From the NCBI GenBank assembly GCA_013054445.1, contig JAAMPI010000653.1:1-29268 (forward strand): a DNA stretch of 29,268 nt, in the 5' to 3' direction. Below the pieces are notes generated by a model. The model worked only from the letters and a program-made list of their open reading frames with translations. It did not search any database and was not told where the DNA came from. The stretch's first letter is position 1, and each line of letters opens with the position of its first letter. This document shows positions 11,266-21,305 of the stretch, piece by piece. The stretch is from Cudoniella acicularis. Its lineage: Eukaryota > Ascomycota > Leotiomycetes > Helotiales > Helotiaceae. Position numbers and translations under genes: made by a program.

Positions 11266-12204
11266 ATGACCACCACCCCACTCCTCCCACACACACCCAC
11301 CCTCCACCTTACCCCCCTCACTACCACCGACGACATCCCCCACCTCACTCCCCTCTGGTACACCTGTTTCTCCACCCCCTTCCTCGCCCGCTTATTCCCC
11401 AACACACCCGCACTTTACAAATGGTGGGAACGCGCTAACACTCTCGACCACTCTTCCTCAACACATGTCTATCTCGTTGTCAAAGACATCTCCCCAGAAG
11501 GCCAAAATAGGATTGTAGGATATGCGAAATGGTCACTGTTTAGAGAGGGCGTGGAGTGTAGATTAGGGGAGAGATTCCCGCCTTGGTGTGAAGAGAGTGA
11601 TGGAGAGAGGTGTGAGAGGTTTTTTGGAACTGAGGCGAGGGAGAGGGAGAGGGTTCTGGGGTGTCCACCGAGCCCTCACTTTTGTAAGATTTCTTTCGTT
11701 CCTGTCCTACCTCTCGCCCTCGTCGGTTCTTTTATTCTAGATTTTCGTTGTATTCTTGCATCTTAACCCCAACCCTCAGAGACTTTCGTCTGCAATGTAA
11801 TAACTGTAAATATACCGAGAGAACGTAGAAAGCCTTTTTCTTTTCCTCTTCCTCTTCGTTTGCTGAGTTGAAGACAAAATATAGATCTTGATACGCTGTG
11901 CGTGCACCCCTCCTACCGACGTCTGGGTATCGCGGCGCAGCTCACGAATTGGGGGTGTGAGTTGGCGGATAAAGAGGGAATGAGGGCTTATGTTGATGCG
12001 AGTGATATGGGGAGACCGGTGTATGTGAAGTGTGGATTTAGGGGTTTGAAGTCATTTATGGTGAAGGTTAGTGATGAGGAGGGGGAGGAGGAGTTTAGTT
12101 GTATGGGGTTTTTGAGGGAGCCGAGGGCGTTGGTGGGGAAACAAGAAGGTACGGGTGGCGGTGATGATGAGGGGGATATAGGAGGGAGTGAGGAAGTGAA
12201 ATGA
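11266..12204 (+). CDS. GNAT-family N-acetyltransferase
   Basis: Two exons, 11266-11683 and 11885-12204, about 245 residues. The start is in a TCACC-ATG-AC context. The 201-bp intron (donor GTAAGA, acceptor ATATAG) is long for this window; splicing joins PHF to YLDTLCVHPSYRR without a frame conflict. The N-terminus (LHLTPLTTTDDIPHLTPLWY) is the usual start of this fungal GNAT group. HVYLVVKD and RIVGYAKWSLF are the central beta strands. VHPSYRRLGIAAQL is motif A, where RRLGIA is the acetyl-CoA pyrophosphate loop. AYVDASDMGRPVYVKCGF is the C-terminal strand-helix-strand (motif B). The last 30 residues are Gly/Glu/Asp-rich. It transfers acetyl from acetyl-CoA to an amine; the acceptor is unknown. 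Confidence 0.88.
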
Positions 12205-12361
12205 AAGACAGGAAACTGTTGGAGCTGGCCTTGGTGTTGAGTTGCACTCATGTCGCGGCTGTCACTACCAGCTAATCCAAAAGCCGAAAAATTTCTTGTG
12301 ATGTCGGGGTACCAATACATCAATGAACAGATTTCTTCGATATCCAGAGATCGATTGAACC

Positions 12362-12883
12362 CTAACGATGCCAAGAATGACCAACATGATACGCTCTTTC
12401 ATTGAGATCTCCCCACTCTTTAGAGATGTCAATACTTGCATCCGTTTTGTCGGGTTCGATCTTTTCACCAGTGAAAGTGGCGCACTTGAAAAGGTCGCAG
12501 CCTAATGTGCCTTCAATTTTGGTGCCTCTGGGGTGGAGAAATGTTATTTGGTAGACTTTCTCGTCGGAGGTTACTCTATAAGGAAAGAGGAAGTTAGTAA
12601 TAAACATTATGGAAAAGAGGCCGTTTAACGGTATCACCACATGGATACTCTATATGGCTTTGCGTAATTTAGTATCCACTCATTCTCATGCTGCCGAAGC
12701 CAAGCGATTAGGCTGCCAGCCTGCACAAAGAAAGAAAGTTAAGGGGCTTCTATTTGGTCTCCAACTCCTATAGAAAACCCTTCAGGCAAGGCGACGGCAT
12801 ACATATCTTGATTCTATCACGAAACTAATAAATCGAAAGAAGTCGAGCACCTTCGAGTTCGATACTTTAGGGTCGAAGAACAT
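12362..12883 (-). pseudogene. Small three-exon gene with a one-base frame misfit
   Basis: Coding-like segments on the minus strand: 12883-12803 (27 codons from an ATG), 12720-12649 (LIAWLRQHENEWILNYAKPY) and 12575-12362 (starting in VTSDEKVYQITFLHPRGTK, ending SWHR-stop). Between them lie intron-like gaps: 12802-12721 (GTATGC ... TTAAC ... GTGCAG) and 12648-12576 (GTATCC ... TTACTAAC ... TATAG). The first junction keeps frame. The second leaves one base too many, so the third segment is out of frame, and TATAGAGTA occurs at both edges. Either an indel lies here or the splice differs. I do not recognise the family. It sits at the edge of the TA-rich block, which could explain decay. Confidence 0.4.
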
Positions 12884-14440
12884 AGTCACGCGAGACCCAG
12901 AGAATATATAGGCTATTCTCCAAACCCAGTTTTAACATTTTAGGTTAGGCCAGAGAAAACCAAACTTTTACCTTACACTAGGCCATAGTACATTTACTTC
13001 AGATAGACTAGAATAGTACGAGACCATAAGCCGAGATCTGGCGAAATAAGAGTTGACTAGTATTAATAGGAAACATTTAAGGGAGATACTACGTCTATAA
13101 TTTAAAAAGGAACAACTTTTAAGATTTAATATAGAACCTTACGTCTAAAACTTGATATTATTAATTCGGGTCTAGGACGATGGCTAGACAGTAAAAGTCG
13201 ATCTCTAAGAGCTACTTTATCAATTAACGTTTAATATAAGTACTAAGTTTCTCTTTAATCAACCGCTTAGTATCTTATAAGGAGAAATTAGTACTAAGAA
13301 ATCTAATATACCCCCTATAATAGTAGATAAAATAATATTTTTAAAGGCATTTGATTTAGTATAAGGATATTTAGGAAGTCGTACTCGCCTTGGTTATTTA
13401 TACTATTTTATTAATTCCTTCTTATTCTACTATATAATTTTATAAATTAACTAATCGGCCGAAAAGTTTGCCTAGGCTATACTTAATCGTTTGTCGTTAT
13501 CAAGTTACTATAAAAAAGTCGATTCTTAAGTAGACGATCCTAGCCAGTTCGTGTTTTTAGATAAGTTAGCTCGTGAAATATAGGACATATCTCGACTTTG
13601 ATCTAAAATATTATAGATTCTAATTACCGCTCGTGATATGACGGCCGTTAGTCTCTTATAGACTTTTTATTATTTGGCCCGGCACCCTTTGATCTACTAA
13701 AGGCTATGAATACTTATTCTTATAAGGTTCGGCACCTTTGACTCCTTCGTCTAGGCGGAGTCGACCTTTTCTGACCTTAGAGCTTGTATATACCTTCAAT
13801 TCGCTACCTCAGAGGCCCTACGGCTCTAACCTACGATTCCTATCAATTCTCGGACTGCCTTATATAACACCACACTCTTACGAGGCGGTGGTGCTGACGG
13901 CCAGTCGCCTATATACCTCCGTAAGGGGCAGGAGGTCACGTATTGTGTTTACGCGCTATATCGAGATCCTGCCATTTAGGGCGAGGATATAGAGCAGTTC
14001 TGACCTAAGAGGTAGGAGGGGCGAACAAAGGGATAGGAGTACTTGCCGTTTAATAGGGGCCTGCGAATATGTCTTAGCAAACAGTTCGCGCTGATATAGC
14101 TTTCATATACTATCATAAGGATAGTTTAACGCTACGACCTTCTTAAAAATATAGATAAAGTAAAGCAACCGGTAGTTAAGGTGACCTTGACTTGTTCTAG
14201 CGGGACAGGCGTGAAGGTCAGACTACGGAATTCTCACCCTAGTAAAGCAAATTAGCTTTACTAACTATATACTATATCTATAGGTTGAACAGCCGACATA
14301 TTCGAGCGGTTGTGATAAATTGTATCTCTTTCCCTAACATTAAAGGTCACTACTAGACTCATCTAATCTTTCCGTACTCGTGCTACTTCGAAGTATTTGT
14401 TAGTAGGCCATCACTAGTGAAAATTTATTCAAATAACTCA
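12884..14440. other. TA-rich degenerate block, RIP-like
   Basis: Very rich in TA steps with stops in all frames, especially 12960-13680 and 14090-14400. This is the composition left by repeat-induced point mutation of transposons. A less AT-rich stretch at about 13680-14090 holds an 84-codon frame without recognisable domains. I could not identify the parent element. Confidence 0.6.
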
Positions 14441-14639
14441 ATTCGACTTCGGGAGGCAAAATAGGTTCGGTTGCATTTCTTTTTCCGCACCTTTACACGC
14501 TGGACTGGCGCAGAGGAAGATGGTGCTCTGTGGTTTTGCAGATGATGGTGGCTGGAACGCTTTTATAGACCGGATCGGCAGTGTGAGTACTGTATTAGAG
14601 GTCTTGCTGAAGGTGCAAGATGCAAAGATAGTCAAGTGA
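14441..14639 (+). other. Orphan open-frame island, possible gene fragment
   Basis: A normal-composition patch in the TA-rich block. The plus frame is open for about 66 codons, ending DRIGSVSTVLEVLLKVQDAK and a stop. The C-terminal half looks like an amphipathic helix. No start in good context and no recognisable family, so I treat it as a possible relic only. Confidence 0.25.
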
Positions 14640-14723
14640 ACAATAGGTGTAACTTAACTTATTAAAAAGTATGGGACTTATATAAGCAGTGCTTTAGTTG
14701 TCTTTACTACGATGGAGGACCTT

Positions 14724-15408
14724 GCCATATAGAGAAAGCCGGAATTACCATCGGGCCATAACATCTTCGATCTTAATATCACTTGAATTTCAACTCTGAG
14801 CTTTTTAATTCTTAACTCTTTAACCAGTCCTCTATCTCGTCTCCTGGACTAGCCTGGAAGCCAAGCCTAGAAGATCTATAGACTGGCCTTAGGAGGAGAC
14901 TGGCTCTAACCGAGTACTTCAATTAAGTACTCTAATCGTGTAGTTTACTAGAGTAGTCCATTTTGATAAAGGAGAAGAGGAAAAAGATAGAGGAAAAGGA
15001 GAAGATTTTAAAAAAAGCAAAGTGCGGCTGAGTAAAGTTAGTAAGGATATTAAACGCCAAGGTCGTACAATATAAGGATAGGAAATATTCTAGTTATCCC
15101 TTCTCCCTCGGGCTTCTTCTCGTCTTATTAATTAAAAAGGGCTACTCTAGTAGAGTACTCGATTAGAGCACTCGATTAGAATACTCAATTAGAGCCAGTA
15201 TGCTAGGGCCAGTCTCCTAGGGCTAGCCTAAGAGACGAGGTAGAGGGCTAGTTAGAGAGTTAAGTATTAAAAGTTCAGAGTTGAGAGTTAGGGAGTTGGG
15301 AGTTGAGAATTAGAAAGTTGGAAGTTAGAAGTTAGAAGTTAAAATTCAAGTAATTTTAAGATCAGAGATGTTGTGACCCGATGGTACTTACGGCTTTCCC
15401 TACATGGC
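14724..15408. mobile_element. Foldback / long-TIR non-autonomous element
   Basis: The left end (14724 on) and the reverse complement of the right end (15408 back) match with few changes over about 240-300 bp. Shared blocks include GCCAT-TAG-GAAAGCC, TACCATCGGG, AACATC-TCTGATCTTAA, ACTTGAATTT, CTTAACTCT, CCTCTACCTCGTCTC, AGGAGACTGG and TACTAGAGTAG. A purine-rich loop of roughly 150 bp (about 14960-15110) separates the arms. The right arm has an extra AGTTAGA-type microsatellite (about 15280-15350). There is no transposase frame, as in MITE or foldback elements mobilised in trans. I see no clear target-site duplication, so the outer edges may be off by some bases. Confidence 0.7.
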
Positions 15409-16171
15409 GTTCTAGTCCAGTCTTCATAATTGTTGTCATCTCCCAAGTCTCTTGTTCCTCATCCTCATCGCCGTCTCCAAGTCGTCATTTGAGAAAAATG
15501 TCAAATAGTCTTTTCGCGGATTTAACTCACTCCAAGAGACAAGGGTCTTGTTTTGTTTGGGATTCCAAGGATTCGGCGCTCCTTCCAGCTCCGTGGGGTT
15601 GGCATTAGACCGTTCTCTCTCTCTTTCATTCAGCTCACCTCGAAAGGCTACGAATAAATCCTCAGCAGTCTATAGTCGACCGAGAAGCACTCTCTATTGG
15701 CCGGAAATTGATACCGTAATGAGCGTAGAGTGCATCTGAATCATTGCGACTAAACCTTCGCCTTTCTTGATAATTCCGAACAGGCTGCAATAGTGTAAGT
15801 TGATGGGAATAATATGGATGTTCAAAAATAACGAAACAGGCAAGAAAGAGAGAATAGTCATTATGTATGAGTATATTGTGATCTATAAGGAGGCTACTGA
15901 CTGCTTAATCTTTGTCGTATGCCTTAGTATGACGATGTTTTCAACATTATCTTGTTATTACAGCTAACGCCTAAGCCCCCTGCAGTGCAGTTTCAGTATC
16001 CGATGGGGGAGTTATTTTGTTATTGTTTAATTTGCCACCTTTTACAACACTATCTCTGAGCAACAGCCTTGAGCTCCTCCTCCTAATTCCCTCTCATCCC
16101 TCTTCCCAACCTCCTTCTCATCAGTATTTCCTCTGCCTCTAAACTAACCTTCCACTCCGTATGCTCTTATG
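15409..16171. other. Intergenic, nothing firm
   Basis: The open frames at 15381-15739 are Ser-rich and overlap the foldback end; I do not support them. The right part is pyrimidine-rich (16060-16150), consistent with sequence just beyond the 3' end of the minus-strand nuclease-like gene. Confidence 0.4.
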
Positions 16172-16434
16172 TCAGTCTAAGGTCCATATATTGTTCCCAT
16201 TATCTCTGTTGCGACAAAGCTGTCCCATCAGCAACGCAAAGTGTCTCGGTACAGGAAGGTGGCAACGAAGAAGCGTGAAGGCATGGAGATGAGGGTCTAG
16301 TTGTTGTAGAGAAGGTGGTGCACTAGGCACAATGATGTGGAGAGGCATGAGATCTTGTGGACAGCGGACGATGAAGTCAGTTGAGGTATGCAAAACTGAT
16401 TGTCAGTCAAGTCAACTATTTCGCAATTCTGCCC

Positions 16435-17490
16435 TCAACCACCTCTACTTAGGGATTGGTATCGACTGGAGAATATCTGATAGGCAGGATCGACACCCAT
16501 GACAGGATAATTTGCCTCCACCTTATTTTCAATAGCAGAAACCATGTGAATTGCCCATAACGCTAGATTGAATGTCATCACTCCCATTCCCTGAGCCTCC
16601 CATCTTATGGTACAGAGTTCGATGGGCTTCATATTTGTATCTGGGTGACCATGGTCTGTATACCCCGGCGACGATGACAGTGCGGATGGCGACGACGATA
16701 GGGGTACGCTCTCACCCCGTTGTGGCTGAGAAGCTGTAGTGCTAGGCCTTATAGGCCGATTCTTCGCCAGTGATCTCGAGGGAGACAGAACCTCATCCAT
16801 TCGGCGTCGTCCCAAGAGAGCTTCTATCGGCGAGACGAGATAGCAGTAACGAGAGTTATAGCATCTTGCATAGTGATTAACTTGCTCTAAGCACTTCTCA
16901 CTAGCTCTTGTCCAACGATCCTGAAATAGGGACTCCTCGCTTGATGTTTCATCCATCATTACATCGTCACTATCCTCCTCTGCGTGTTGATAGAAATCTT
17001 CCAGATCACCTAAGCTGAACGCCCTTTGAGCAAATTTGCTATCCCCAGGTAATATGTTGTTTCCTGTGTCCTTTGCGCCAATCCCTGCCCAATCTGGATA
17101 TATTCGTCCCTTGTCAGTGGCAGCACGAGCATAGCTCCCCACGAGCCAGGTAATTTGCGGCAGCTGCAAGTATTCACACGCCGCCTTCAACGCTACGTTG
17201 ACAATGATACAGTTGTATCCTAACAGCACAGATTCGAATGATCTCTCATCGCGAATTTCAAGCTGCGCGGGCAAGACGGGAGGCTGCTCGGGCAAGTCGA
17301 ATTCATGGTCAAGCACTAATCCAAGTATCAAATCAATCTGGTCCCGTGCGAAATCATGCCACTGTTCTTTGCCCTCGATTGGATCCCAGCCCGGTGTATC
17401 AGTCGTGCTCAGATCCTGCTCAGTGTTTTGTAATCTTCGGAACTGAGGATTTGGAGTCGAAAGGTAATTACGGAGTGTTGTATGTGGCAT
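16435..17490 (-). CDS. PD-(D/E)XK nuclease-like protein
   Basis: Continuous frame of 351 residues from the ATG at 17490. It has the layout of fungal restriction-endonuclease-fold proteins: a helical N-terminus with RDERSFESVLLGYN (80-93, candidate first acidic residue), then GRIYPDWAG (128-136) with Asp133, LPGDSK (147-152) giving the D/E-x-K pair Asp150-Lys152, and after an acidic insert EQVNHYARCYNSRYCYLVS (202-220), matching the Q-x3-Y ... RY-x-Y-hydrophobic helix and strand that close the fold. Residues 232-280 are a Ser/Pro-rich linker. The catalytic set looks present, so nuclease activity is plausible but unproven. Alternative end: an intron at 16448-16396 (GTAGAG ... TTGACTGAC ... CAG) would join in frame to an open stretch ending at 16172, for about 421 residues. 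It shares a 229-bp promoter with the divergent kinase gene. Confidence 0.75.
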   Translation of the reverse strand: MPHTTLRNYLSTPNPQFRRLQNTEQDLSTTDTPGWDPIEGKEQWHDFARDQIDLILGLVLDHEFDLPEQPPVLPAQLEIRDERSFESVLLGYNCIIVNVALKAACEYLQLPQITWLVGSYARAATDKGRIYPDWAGIGAKDTGNNILPGDSKFAQRAFSLGDLEDFYQHAEEDSDDVMMDETSSEESLFQDRWTRASEKCLEQVNHYARCYNSRYCYLVSPIEALLGRRRMDEVLSPSRSLAKNRPIRPSTTASQPQRGESVPLSSSPSALSSSPGYTDHGHPDTNMKPIELCTIRWEAQGMGVMTFNLALWAIHMVSAIENKVEANYPVMGVDPAYQIFSSRYQSLSRGG

Positions 17491-17719
17491 ATTTAAGCAA
17501 GCGACTCTATTGATTGACGCTTTTCATGTTACTGTGAGTTGAGGACGGTGACGTGGACCACTGGTTTATCGCTCTTTGGTGCATTGGTGCCTTAAATACT
17601 AGGCGAAAGTTGATAAATGAGGTCAGAACAGACCAACATAGCGTAACATTTCACGCAACAACGCAGCCATTCCAAACCCTCCACCTCACCGTCAGCCTCA
17701 AGTACTCCGGAAGCATGCG
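17491..17719. promoter_or_regulatory. Shared promoter of the nuclease/kinase pair
   Basis: 229 bp lie between the two divergent starts. It contains a CRE/ATF-like GTGACGTGG near 17549 and a TATA-like TTAAATACT near 17591. A common control region is inferred from the spacing alone. Confidence 0.4.
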
Positions 17720-19262
17720 ATGCGCGAAATCAAAAGCATTGGCCATTATATGGGCTACGGGTCGCGCGCCCAGGTCCATGCAGCATTTGTCGGAGAGGAA
17801 CGCGTCGCGCTGAAAATCGTATGTGTATGCTCTCCTGTTGACGTTCCGCTGTGTACTAAGTGCATAGTGTTCCAGTACCGTGAAAGGGCTTTCTTTAAAC
17901 AAGAAAGGGAAGTTTACGAGCATCTTCTCCGAAGCAAACAATCTCCATCTCTCAAGTTGCCTCGATACTTCGGCCCCTTCGTCCTCACCGAATCTGTTTT
18001 ATCAACTTTCGAATTTCAACCTAGTCGAATTGACAAACGACAACATGTTGGCCCTTGCACTCCCTACAGAATGGCACTTGGATTTGAGGAGTTCAGCGGA
18101 GTTGGCCTTCACACCATTATTAACGAGCTCAAAGATACGTGTCTTGCCAAATTCGAAAAGGACCTTTTCAAAACCATACGAGCGCTCCACGATGTTGGCA
18201 TATGCCACCGAGATCTCAAGGCCGATAACATTTTGTTGGACCCTACTATGCTGGAAGATAATCAACAAGTCACAATGGAGTATATGGTGATCGACCTCAG
18301 TGACGCTGTTCTGAAACATAAAACGTCCGAGCATTGTTGGAGAGAATTGCAGAAGCTTGACCTAAGAAACATACGAGAAATATTTGCAGATGCTCGGGCG
18401 GCGAAGGTGCGGCTGAAGGGAATTTATCTCTCATATTGTTTGTACGTTAGACTGACTTCTGTGAACCATCTAGGCTGTTAGTTTAGGATTCCAAACACTT
18501 TCCAACATCTTACTTTCGAACCCGAACCTCAACAAAGATGTAGTCAAACAACCCGCTATAGACGTAGAGACACAATTGGAACTCTCTCGTTTGCTCAAAG
18601 TTGCATATTCATCGTCAAAAATCGAGTCTCTCGTGGACGAAATTCTTCAGACAACTACTTCTTTAGTACCAGAACTGTGTTCGGCGGTGGTCAAAATCCT
18701 TCATAATCATGCGCGGTCGTCTGAGGCGCTTGCTTTACTTGAGAAACAATTTACGAATACTATAACTCAAAATGGCCGGTGTCCTCAGCTCAATCGTCAG
18801 AAAGGCCTCATACTACAATCCCTAGGATCGGAAATTCGTGACGCAGCACAAGCCTTCGAGTTGGCTATTACTCAGTTCAGTGAGCAACTTGGACCACTCG
18901 ATGACGCTACTCTCTGTACTCGACGGGAATATGCCCTCTTCCGAGCGAAGATTGGCGACCGCAATATAGCGACAAATATCCTCAAAGATATTTTAGAGAC
19001 ACTGGTCAACCAGAAAGTCTGCACGCGAAAGCAGGCTCGGATCATAGATACATGCTCGAAGGAGATCAAAAGCTTGGAAGCCTTCAAAGCTGCGGATTCT
19101 TCTGTTTTTGCCAATGATCACCAACATCTCACACCAGGCTCGAAGAGGAAAGTTTCTTCTGATACAGACTCTGGCATTGATCTTCGGTCACCAAAGCGGT
19201 TGCATTGGAGCTCAAATCGCGAGCAACTGAGGCAAGAGAGAAATGCGTTTTGTGAAGATTAG
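17720..19262 (+). CDS. Abbreviated protein kinase with helical-repeat tail
   Basis: Exons 17720-17818, 17876-18406 and 18474-19262; both introns (57 and 67 bp) are phase 0, giving about 472 residues. The second donor (GTGCGG) is weak but joins AKVR-free AAK to AVSLGFQTLSNILL in frame. Kinase features: nucleotide loop YGSRAQVHAA (13-22), VALKI with Lys32, helix-C region QEREVYEHLL with Glu43/Glu45, catalytic CHRDLKADNILLD (143-155; Asp146, Asn151), and IDLSDA (172-177) in place of DFG, keeping Asp173. The C-lobe ends soon after (about residue 205), shorter than a canonical kinase. The rest is helical, TPR-like (EALALLEKQF; AAQAFELAITQF), then two basic patches SKRKV and SPKRLHW flanking SDTDSGIDL, likely nuclear-localisation signals. 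In-frame stop at 19260; coding continues in another frame to 19405 (next entry). The target is unknown. Confidence 0.75.
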
Positions 19263-19405
19263 CTGCCATTTTGGATGCAGAACACATCCCCGCCGAAGAC
19301 GCCGTCCTTAGGCAGGCGCAATCTCTCTTTACTATCGAATCAGCCAATCCTGGAACAGGGAATCCGAAATTAACCATAACAATGCGTTACAATGTGAAAA
19401 AATGA
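19263..19405 (+). other. Out-of-frame C-terminal continuation of the kinase gene
   Basis: Directly after the stop of the kinase gene, the frame one base over reads LAAILDAEHIPAEDAVLRQA, then SLFTIES and a stop at 19403-19405. It continues the coiled-coil character of NREQLRQERNAFCED before the break. One extra T in the GATTAG at 19257-19262 would join the two. So either one base is missing from a T run or the gene has a recent C-terminal frameshift. Confidence 0.55.
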
Positions 19406-20535
19406 AGCTAGGAAGAAATACAATAGGACGAAGGATGAGGATGGACAGGGAGCTGTGCATTTAATGTCTGCAAAATCGTGAAGCAGCACTCTTTAAGCAC
19501 GCATTACATAGGAATACGTTCACACGCTTTGCGCTCGGAAGTTGAGCAAGATGGTGGAGGGAAACGATAGCAGAAGCCCTTCTCCGACTTGATATACTTC
19601 AGGCTCCCTTGTCCCTGGAGCTGGTTGGGGTGCTGAGAATTTTCAAAATCCCACTTCTCCCGTTCCTTATCTCATTCCTCATGTCTTTTGACAGCTATGA
19701 TCTCGTGCTTTCCATTAAAGAAGCAGTGCACTCAGCACGATCAATTATATATCTCCGCCACCTCCTCCGCGACGTTCAGGTAACATCAGTGGAGCGTAGG
19801 CCAGCCTAGGACAGATAGCTTTGGAGGGAGAAATTCGCCACAGCGGCCAGGTTTACGCCGGAACATCCTGTTTCCTGTACCTCGATGGCAATTGGCTTTT
19901 GGTTATGCTAGTGCCATGGACACTCCGAAATTATGGGACTTGCAGAGCTGGGACTGGTTGAAGGTAGGTGGATATTCATTTAACTATTGAACGCTAGTCA
20001 ATGGTGGATAACAACCATATGTATAAGACTCGAGTCAATGCTTGAATTGAGTTAATGGAATGCGCACTACATATACAAGAAACAGTAGCGTTTACAAACT
20101 TGAGAAGCTGACTGTTTGATGTCCGACTGCCACATACGAGCTCGCTTCAACTTGTCTCGATGTGAAGGATCTCGGAATCTTACTTTGACTTGCGACTCTG
20201 TTTCTTCGCGATGTACAATCCTACTCTGATACTAGAAGCTATATATAGCTAATGAGCTTATATATCCCCTTTCCTTTATCCTCGAACTCGACACTAAATA
20301 TCTCTACTATTCTCTTGATAGTCTTAGTCGATATTTGTCCTATCATAATAACATATTCTTTTCTAGCCTATATCTTCTAAACTTTAATCGGCTTGCCTAA
20401 TAAAAGAACAAGTATAAGTTTACCGTTATCTAGATTTATATCGAAAATATAAGTGTCTTACTAAACTAGTTTATACTTTTTAATAGTCAGTTAGAAAGCA
20501 TAGATCTCTACTAGTTCTTATATTGTCTTATCTAA
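19406..20535. other. Intergenic, becoming TA-rich after about 20220
   Basis: A 66-codon frame at 19609-19809 (tail SIKEAVHSARSIIYLRHLLR) looks slightly coding-like and stays open upstream to about 19550, but has no family I recognise; it may be a gene fragment. From 20220 the DNA becomes TA-rich with stops in every frame, RIP-like. Confidence 0.4.
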
Positions 20536-20702
20536 TGTAGTGGGGAAGTCAGTCGGTCGCTGGGTGATCACGTGGTTCAGACACGTGACCTACGCGAAGG
20601 AGGATAAAAGACGTGTTCCTAGGCAGCGTAGCTTCTTCTCCTTAAGTCAAATTAATGTCTATTTGAACTCCCTCCCTTTTGGGTTGTATCTGTCCTTCTA
20701 CA
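20536..20702. mobile_element. Solo-LTR-like island
   Basis: A 167-bp island of ordinary composition in TA-rich DNA, beginning TGTAG and ending CTACA (perfect 5-bp terminal inverted repeat, TG...CA ends). It is flanked by CTAA on both sides (20532-20535 and 20703-20706), a plausible target-site duplication. Inside are GGATAAAAG, which could serve as a TATA element, and an inverted pair of CACGTG boxes (20569-20574, 20582-20587). This fits a solo long terminal repeat; no internal retrotransposon sequence is attached. Confidence 0.5.
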
Positions 20703-21305
20703 CTAATATTATTATTAATTAAAGGCGATATCGATTTATATCCTTTACTATATTATATATCACACTTCCTATCGATAGAATAAAGAGCGACGATTTATCT
20801 CTTATAATAATATTATTAAAGAAGCTCGTTAACAAGGTTAGTAAAACTTAGATTCTATTAATGATTTTCTAGTACTTATATTTAGAGTTCTCTAGACGTT
20901 CTTTTAAAATCTCTAATTTATTCTTTATATTCTCTAATTTATTCTTTAATTTATATAGAGATATTATTAATTCTGTCTTCTATTATATATTATAATATAG
21001 TATAAGAGAACTTTATAACTCGAGGATAGTAAGAGTATATATAGATTTTAATATAAGTTTATAACTCTATCTTATTATAAAAGACGTCGATCATGGCCTA
21101 GGTACTAATTATAGTAGAGTTAGGACAGACAAATAATACTAACGCCGTCTTTAATAGACCAGGAAAATGCTTAGCGAGGTAGCGAGGCAGCATGTAAGCG
21201 CCGATCTGACTAATTGCTCTACCAGTTATTATAGGTGTATAACCGCCGCTTACGCGCTTTAATATTACTAATGCCGCCTTGACTGTTCGAACTTCAACGG
21301 GCCCT
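20703..21305. other. TA-rich degenerate block, RIP-like
   Basis: Strongly TA-biased with no open frames to about 21080. A mixed-composition tract (21080-21305) contains GCGAGGTAGCGAGGCAGC and two similar pieces, AATACTAACGCCGTC and AATATTACTAATGCCGCC. It is probably degraded transposon; no coding similarity is seen. Confidence 0.5.

Noticed and set aside
11187..11438. Frames with His/Pro or Arg/Val runs over the acetyltransferase start
   Set aside because: Translations of the C/A-rich leader and exon 1 in wrong frames.
11988..12374. 128-codon minus-strand frame opposite GNAT exon 2
   Set aside because: Antisense shadow of the GNAT Gly/Glu-rich tail.
13738..13992. 84-codon frame in the RIP-like block
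   Set aside because: No reverse transcriptase, RNase H or integrase motif found; likely chance frame in degraded repeat.
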